Assembly (NCBI GenBank): GCA_015478575.1
Contig: JADMIN010000101.1
Coordinates: forward strand, 1-7,758
DNA length: 7,758 bases
Direction: 5' to 3'
Source of the DNA: Ktedonobacterales bacterium
Lineage (GTDB): Bacteria > Chloroflexota > Ktedonobacteria > Ktedonobacterales > JADMIN01
Part shown: in pieces, positions 6,468 to 7,758 of the stretch
Layout of the letters: each line of letters starts with the position of its first letter
Position numbering within the stretch: the stretch's first letter is position 1
Notes under the pieces: model-generated
Told to the model about the DNA's origin: nothing
The model's database searches: none
What the model saw: the letters and a program-made list of their open reading frames with translations, nothing else
Translations under genes and position numbers: made by a program

Positions 6468-7373
6468 TTACTGGCTGGGCGGCTCTTCCCGCTCTTTCGG
6501 GGGCGCCAGCCGCTCGCGCACCTGCTCCATCGTCTCGGTCGCGATGTGGGCCAGCACCGCTTTGAGCGTGGCCTCATCGGCGGCGGCCAGCAGCGCGGCC
6601 AGCGCGTCATCCAGCGCGCCAAAGCGCCCCTCCAGCGCGGCGCGCGTCCCCTCGCGCAGACCCTCGACCTTGCCTTCGGCCTTGCCTTCGGCCCTGCCTC
6701 CGGCCCTGCCTTCGGCGACCCATGCGCGATACAGCGGCGACTCATCTAGCAATTCAGTTGACATGAAAATCCTCCTCACCAGTGCGCGCGCCGCCGCCTC
6801 GCCATGAAAGCGGGCCGTAAACACCGCCAGCAGTGAGACGAGGTCACCGACCAAGTCCGCGGGCGCGCGCTCCTGGATCGCGGTAGCGGCCTGGCCAATC
6901 GTGGGCAGGTCCGCCCCCCGCATGAACGGCACCAGTGGCAGCAGCCCTACCGCTGAGTTGAGGTGATCGCGTGCGGCCAACTGATAGATCTCGACGTTGA
7001 TGATCTTCCAAGTCGCCTGCTCCCAGGCGCCGACGCGCATCGTATACGACGAGGCCGGCACCGCCGCGCCCCGCCGCTGGAGCCAGAACACCACCGAGAG
7101 CACCGGCAGATCATGGATAATGCTGGCGCGCGAGCCATACTGGAAACAGCGCCGGGGCATCGCCGCGTCGAGATAGGCCTGGGCCTCGAGGTTGATCGCG
7201 CATTCCTCACCCTGATAGCGGGCGCGGAAGAGCGTATCCAACTCTAACTGTGGCTCGGTGGCCACCTGTGTCGGCAGAGGCTCCAGATACTCCACGCCTG
7301 GCAATGCCAAGGCGAGCGCATCCGCGGGGCGCGCCTGGAGGAGCCGTTTGAGCCCCTGATCCATCTCGCCCAT
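6468..7373 (-). CDS. Rpn-family (PD-(D/E)XK-type) putative nuclease / transposase-like protein
   Basis: A 301-residue protein resembling the Rpn/YhgA-like family, often annotated as recombination-promoting nuclease or putative transposase and abundant in Chloroflexi and Cyanobacteria. The visible core is LELDTLFRARYQG with Asp46, then CAINLEAQAYLD with Glu63 and Gln65 (the E-x-Q form of the catalytic pair), then AAMPRRCFQYGSR and a hydrophobic strand VLSVVFWLQRRG. Residues 220-238 are a low-complexity EGRAGGRAEGKAEG-type segment encoded by 12-bp repeats. The C-terminal ~60 residues form an Ala/Leu-rich helical domain with a charged tail. The ATG at 7371-7373 is preceded on its strand by GGGAGGAG (7390-7383), a strong ribosome-binding site. 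The gene is monocistronic, converges with the NrfD gene and diverges from hsp20. Its role is unknown; related Rpn proteins cut DNA and have been linked to phage defence. No terminal inverted repeats or target duplication were seen, so it is not called an insertion sequence. Confidence 0.82.
   Translation of the reverse strand: MGEMDQGLKRLLQARPADALALALPGVEYLEPLPTQVATEPQLELDTLFRARYQGEECAINLEAQAYLDAAMPRRCFQYGSRASIIHDLPVLSVVFWLQRRGAAVPASSYTMRVGAWEQATWKIINVEIYQLAARDHLNSAVGLLPLVPFMRGADLPTIGQAATAIQERAPADLVGDLVSLLAVFTARFHGEAAARALVRRIFMSTELLDESPLYRAWVAEGRAGGRAEGKAEGKVEGLREGTRAALEGRFGALDDALAALLAAADEATLKAVLAHIATETMEQVRERLAPPKEREEPPSQ
6669..6716 (-). repeat. 12-bp repeats inside the nuclease gene
   Basis: Four in-phase 12-bp units (plus-strand CYTGCCTYCGGC) at 6669-6680, 6681-6692, 6693-6704 and 6705-6716 encode the Ala-Glu/Gly-Gly-Arg/Lys repeats at about residues 220-235. 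Because the period is a multiple of three, copy-number change would lengthen or shorten the linker without a frameshift. Such tracts are common between the nuclease core and C-terminal region of this family. Confidence 0.85.
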
Positions 7374-7440
7374 AGCGTCTGCTCTCCTCCCGCCACCGAC
7401 CGACCCATCGAGCGGCCTGGCCCCCGACTCCGCATCATCC

Positions 7441-7451
7441 AGTATAGCATA
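7441..7451 (-). promoter_or_regulatory. Candidate -10 region for the nuclease gene
   Basis: On the minus strand TATACT (7446-7441) matches 5 of 6 bases of TATAAT; an overlapping TATGCT lies at 7451-7446. They are about 70-75 bp upstream of the ATG. ATGACC (7476-7471) matches 4 of 6 bases of TTGACA at 19 bp from the second box. The -35 evidence is weak, so only the -10 is offered. Confidence 0.35.
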
Positions 7452-7541
7452 GGAAGCCGCGCGTTCGGTTGGTCATGGCGCCCCAAGAACGCTCCGCGCG
7501 CCATGCGGAAGCATCCTGCGCCGACAAACGGAAGAAGGGGC

Positions 7542-7592
7542 ATATATCTAACATATAGTGTTAGATATATGTTAGAGTTTAGGGAGATATAT
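7542..7592. promoter_or_regulatory. AT-rich operator-like inverted repeat with phased extra half-sites
   Basis: ATATATCTAACA (7542-7553) and TGTTAGATATAT (7559-7570) form a perfect 12-bp inverted repeat around TATAG. TGTTAGA recurs at 7570-7576, 11 bp after the copy at 7559. AGATATAT recurs at 7585-7592, 22 bp after the copy at 7563, touching the -35 box of the hsp20 promoter. These spacings are about one and two helical turns, as expected for a cooperative DNA-binding protein. The block is strikingly AT-rich in a GC-rich window. It matches neither CIRCE (HrcA) nor HAIR (HspR), so the regulator is unidentified. It lies in the gap between divergent genes and could act on either. Confidence 0.6.
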
Positions 7593-7621
7593 TGACATTA
7601 TTTGCTCAATAATACTATGCT
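7592..7621 (+). promoter_or_regulatory. Housekeeping-type promoter for hsp20
   Basis: A perfect TTGACA (7592-7597) is followed, after an 18-bp AT-rich spacer, by TATGCT (7616-7621, 4 of 6 matches to TATAAT). Initiation would fall near 7628, leaving a leader of about 80 nt before the hsp20 ATG. The upstream operator-like array abuts the -35 box, consistent with control by repression or activation. Confidence 0.65.
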
Positions 7622-7648
7622 CTAGATGTGAGGTACCCAATGGTGATG

Positions 7649-7673
7649 TCCCATACCGGCATGCCGTTGGGGA
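7649..7673 (+). other. Stem-loop in the hsp20 leader
   Basis: TCCC (7649-7652) pairs with GGGA (7670-7673), and CGG (7657-7659) pairs with CCG (7664-7666) around a CATG loop, with a small internal loop between the two stems. Just downstream TTCC (7685-7688) can pair weakly with GGAG (7694-7697) inside the ribosome-binding site GAAGGAGG (7691-7698). Heat-shock leaders often hold RNA thermometers, but no ROSE or fourU signature is clear here, so the role is only suggested. Confidence 0.35.
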
Positions 7674-7709
7674 AGGTTTCAGGTTCCAGTGAAGGAGGGC
7701 ACGTGCATC

Positions 7710-7758
7710 ATGTCTTCTGTAACTCGTTGGGATCCCGTTCGTGAGGCGACCTCGCTAC
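7710..7758 (+). CDS. hsp20: Hsp20/alpha-crystallin small heat-shock protein, N-terminal 16 codons (3' truncated by window edge)
   Basis: The ATG at 7710 opens a frame reading MSSVTRWDPVREATSL to the window end. The R-W-D-P-x-R-E signature is the typical N-terminus of bacterial Hsp20 proteins, which are ATP-independent holdase chaperones that bind unfolding proteins during heat stress. GAAGGAGG at 7691-7698, 11 nt before the ATG, is a strong ribosome-binding site and fixes the start. A good promoter lies upstream with a leader of about 80 nt. The alpha-crystallin domain itself lies outside the window, so the family call rests on the N-terminal motif and the upstream context. Confidence 0.75.
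   Translation, partial: MSSVTRWDPVREATSL

Noticed and set aside
7542..7570. CIRCE or HAIR heat-shock operator
   Set aside because: The arms do not match TTAGCACTC-N9-GAGTGCTAA or CTTGAGT-N7-ACTCAAG.
6285..7709. Insertion sequence containing the Rpn-like gene
   Set aside because: No terminal inverted repeats or target-site duplication were found around the gene, and the Rpn family is not a classical DDE transposase.
7640..7744. Small ORF (34 residues) from ATG 7640 overlapping the hsp20 start
   Set aside because: No ribosome-binding site, it overlaps hsp20 out of frame, and the product has no recognisable feature.

Overview
The window reads as a piece of a GC-rich bacterial chromosome. Four things suggest Chloroflexota (Thermomicrobia/Chloroflexia-like): the gene styles, a Rpn-family nuclease with an EG-repeat tail, a small heat-shock protein starting with the WDPxRE signature, and short G-rich tandem repeats between genes. 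This placement is an inference; nothing here fixes a species.

Layout: (1) 2-727 (+) is the C-terminal part of tyrosyl-tRNA synthetase, cut by the window edge. (2) 728-933 is an intergenic stretch with a hairpin and five copies of a 17-bp tandem repeat. (3) 934-6284 (+) is a three-gene operon for a membrane-bound formate dehydrogenase: a molybdenum/tungsten catalytic alpha subunit, a four-cluster iron-sulfur beta subunit with a C-terminal membrane anchor, and an NrfD-type multi-pass membrane subunit. (4) 6285-6467 is a convergent gap with five copies of a 14-bp repeat running into a long imperfect hairpin. (5) 6468-7373 (-) is a Rpn/PD-(D/E)XK nuclease gene. (6) 7374-7709 is a divergent control region. 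It contains an AT-rich block with a perfect 12-bp inverted repeat, helically spaced extra half-sites and a good promoter. (7) 7710-7758 (+) is the first 16 codons of an Hsp20 gene.

The central result is that the alpha subunit is one selenoprotein gene, not two ORFs. The in-frame TGA at 1492-1494 lies exactly where FdnG/FdhF-type formate dehydrogenases carry selenocysteine. It is followed, at the same 18-nt spacing I recall for E. coli fdhF, by a bacterial SECIS hairpin with a GGUCU loop. A standard gene caller would split this gene or call it a pseudogene. The host must therefore carry selA, selB, selC and selD elsewhere.

How the genes work together: alpha should oxidise formate to CO2 at a Mo/W-bis-MGD-Sec centre. 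Beta should pass electrons through four [4Fe-4S] clusters, and the NrfD subunit should deliver them to the quinone pool. Alpha has no visible Tat signal, while the charge pattern of the beta anchor resembles that of the exported E. coli enzyme, so the side of the membrane on which formate is oxidised is an open question. The flanking genes (tyrS, the Rpn nuclease, hsp20) have no evident functional link to the operon.
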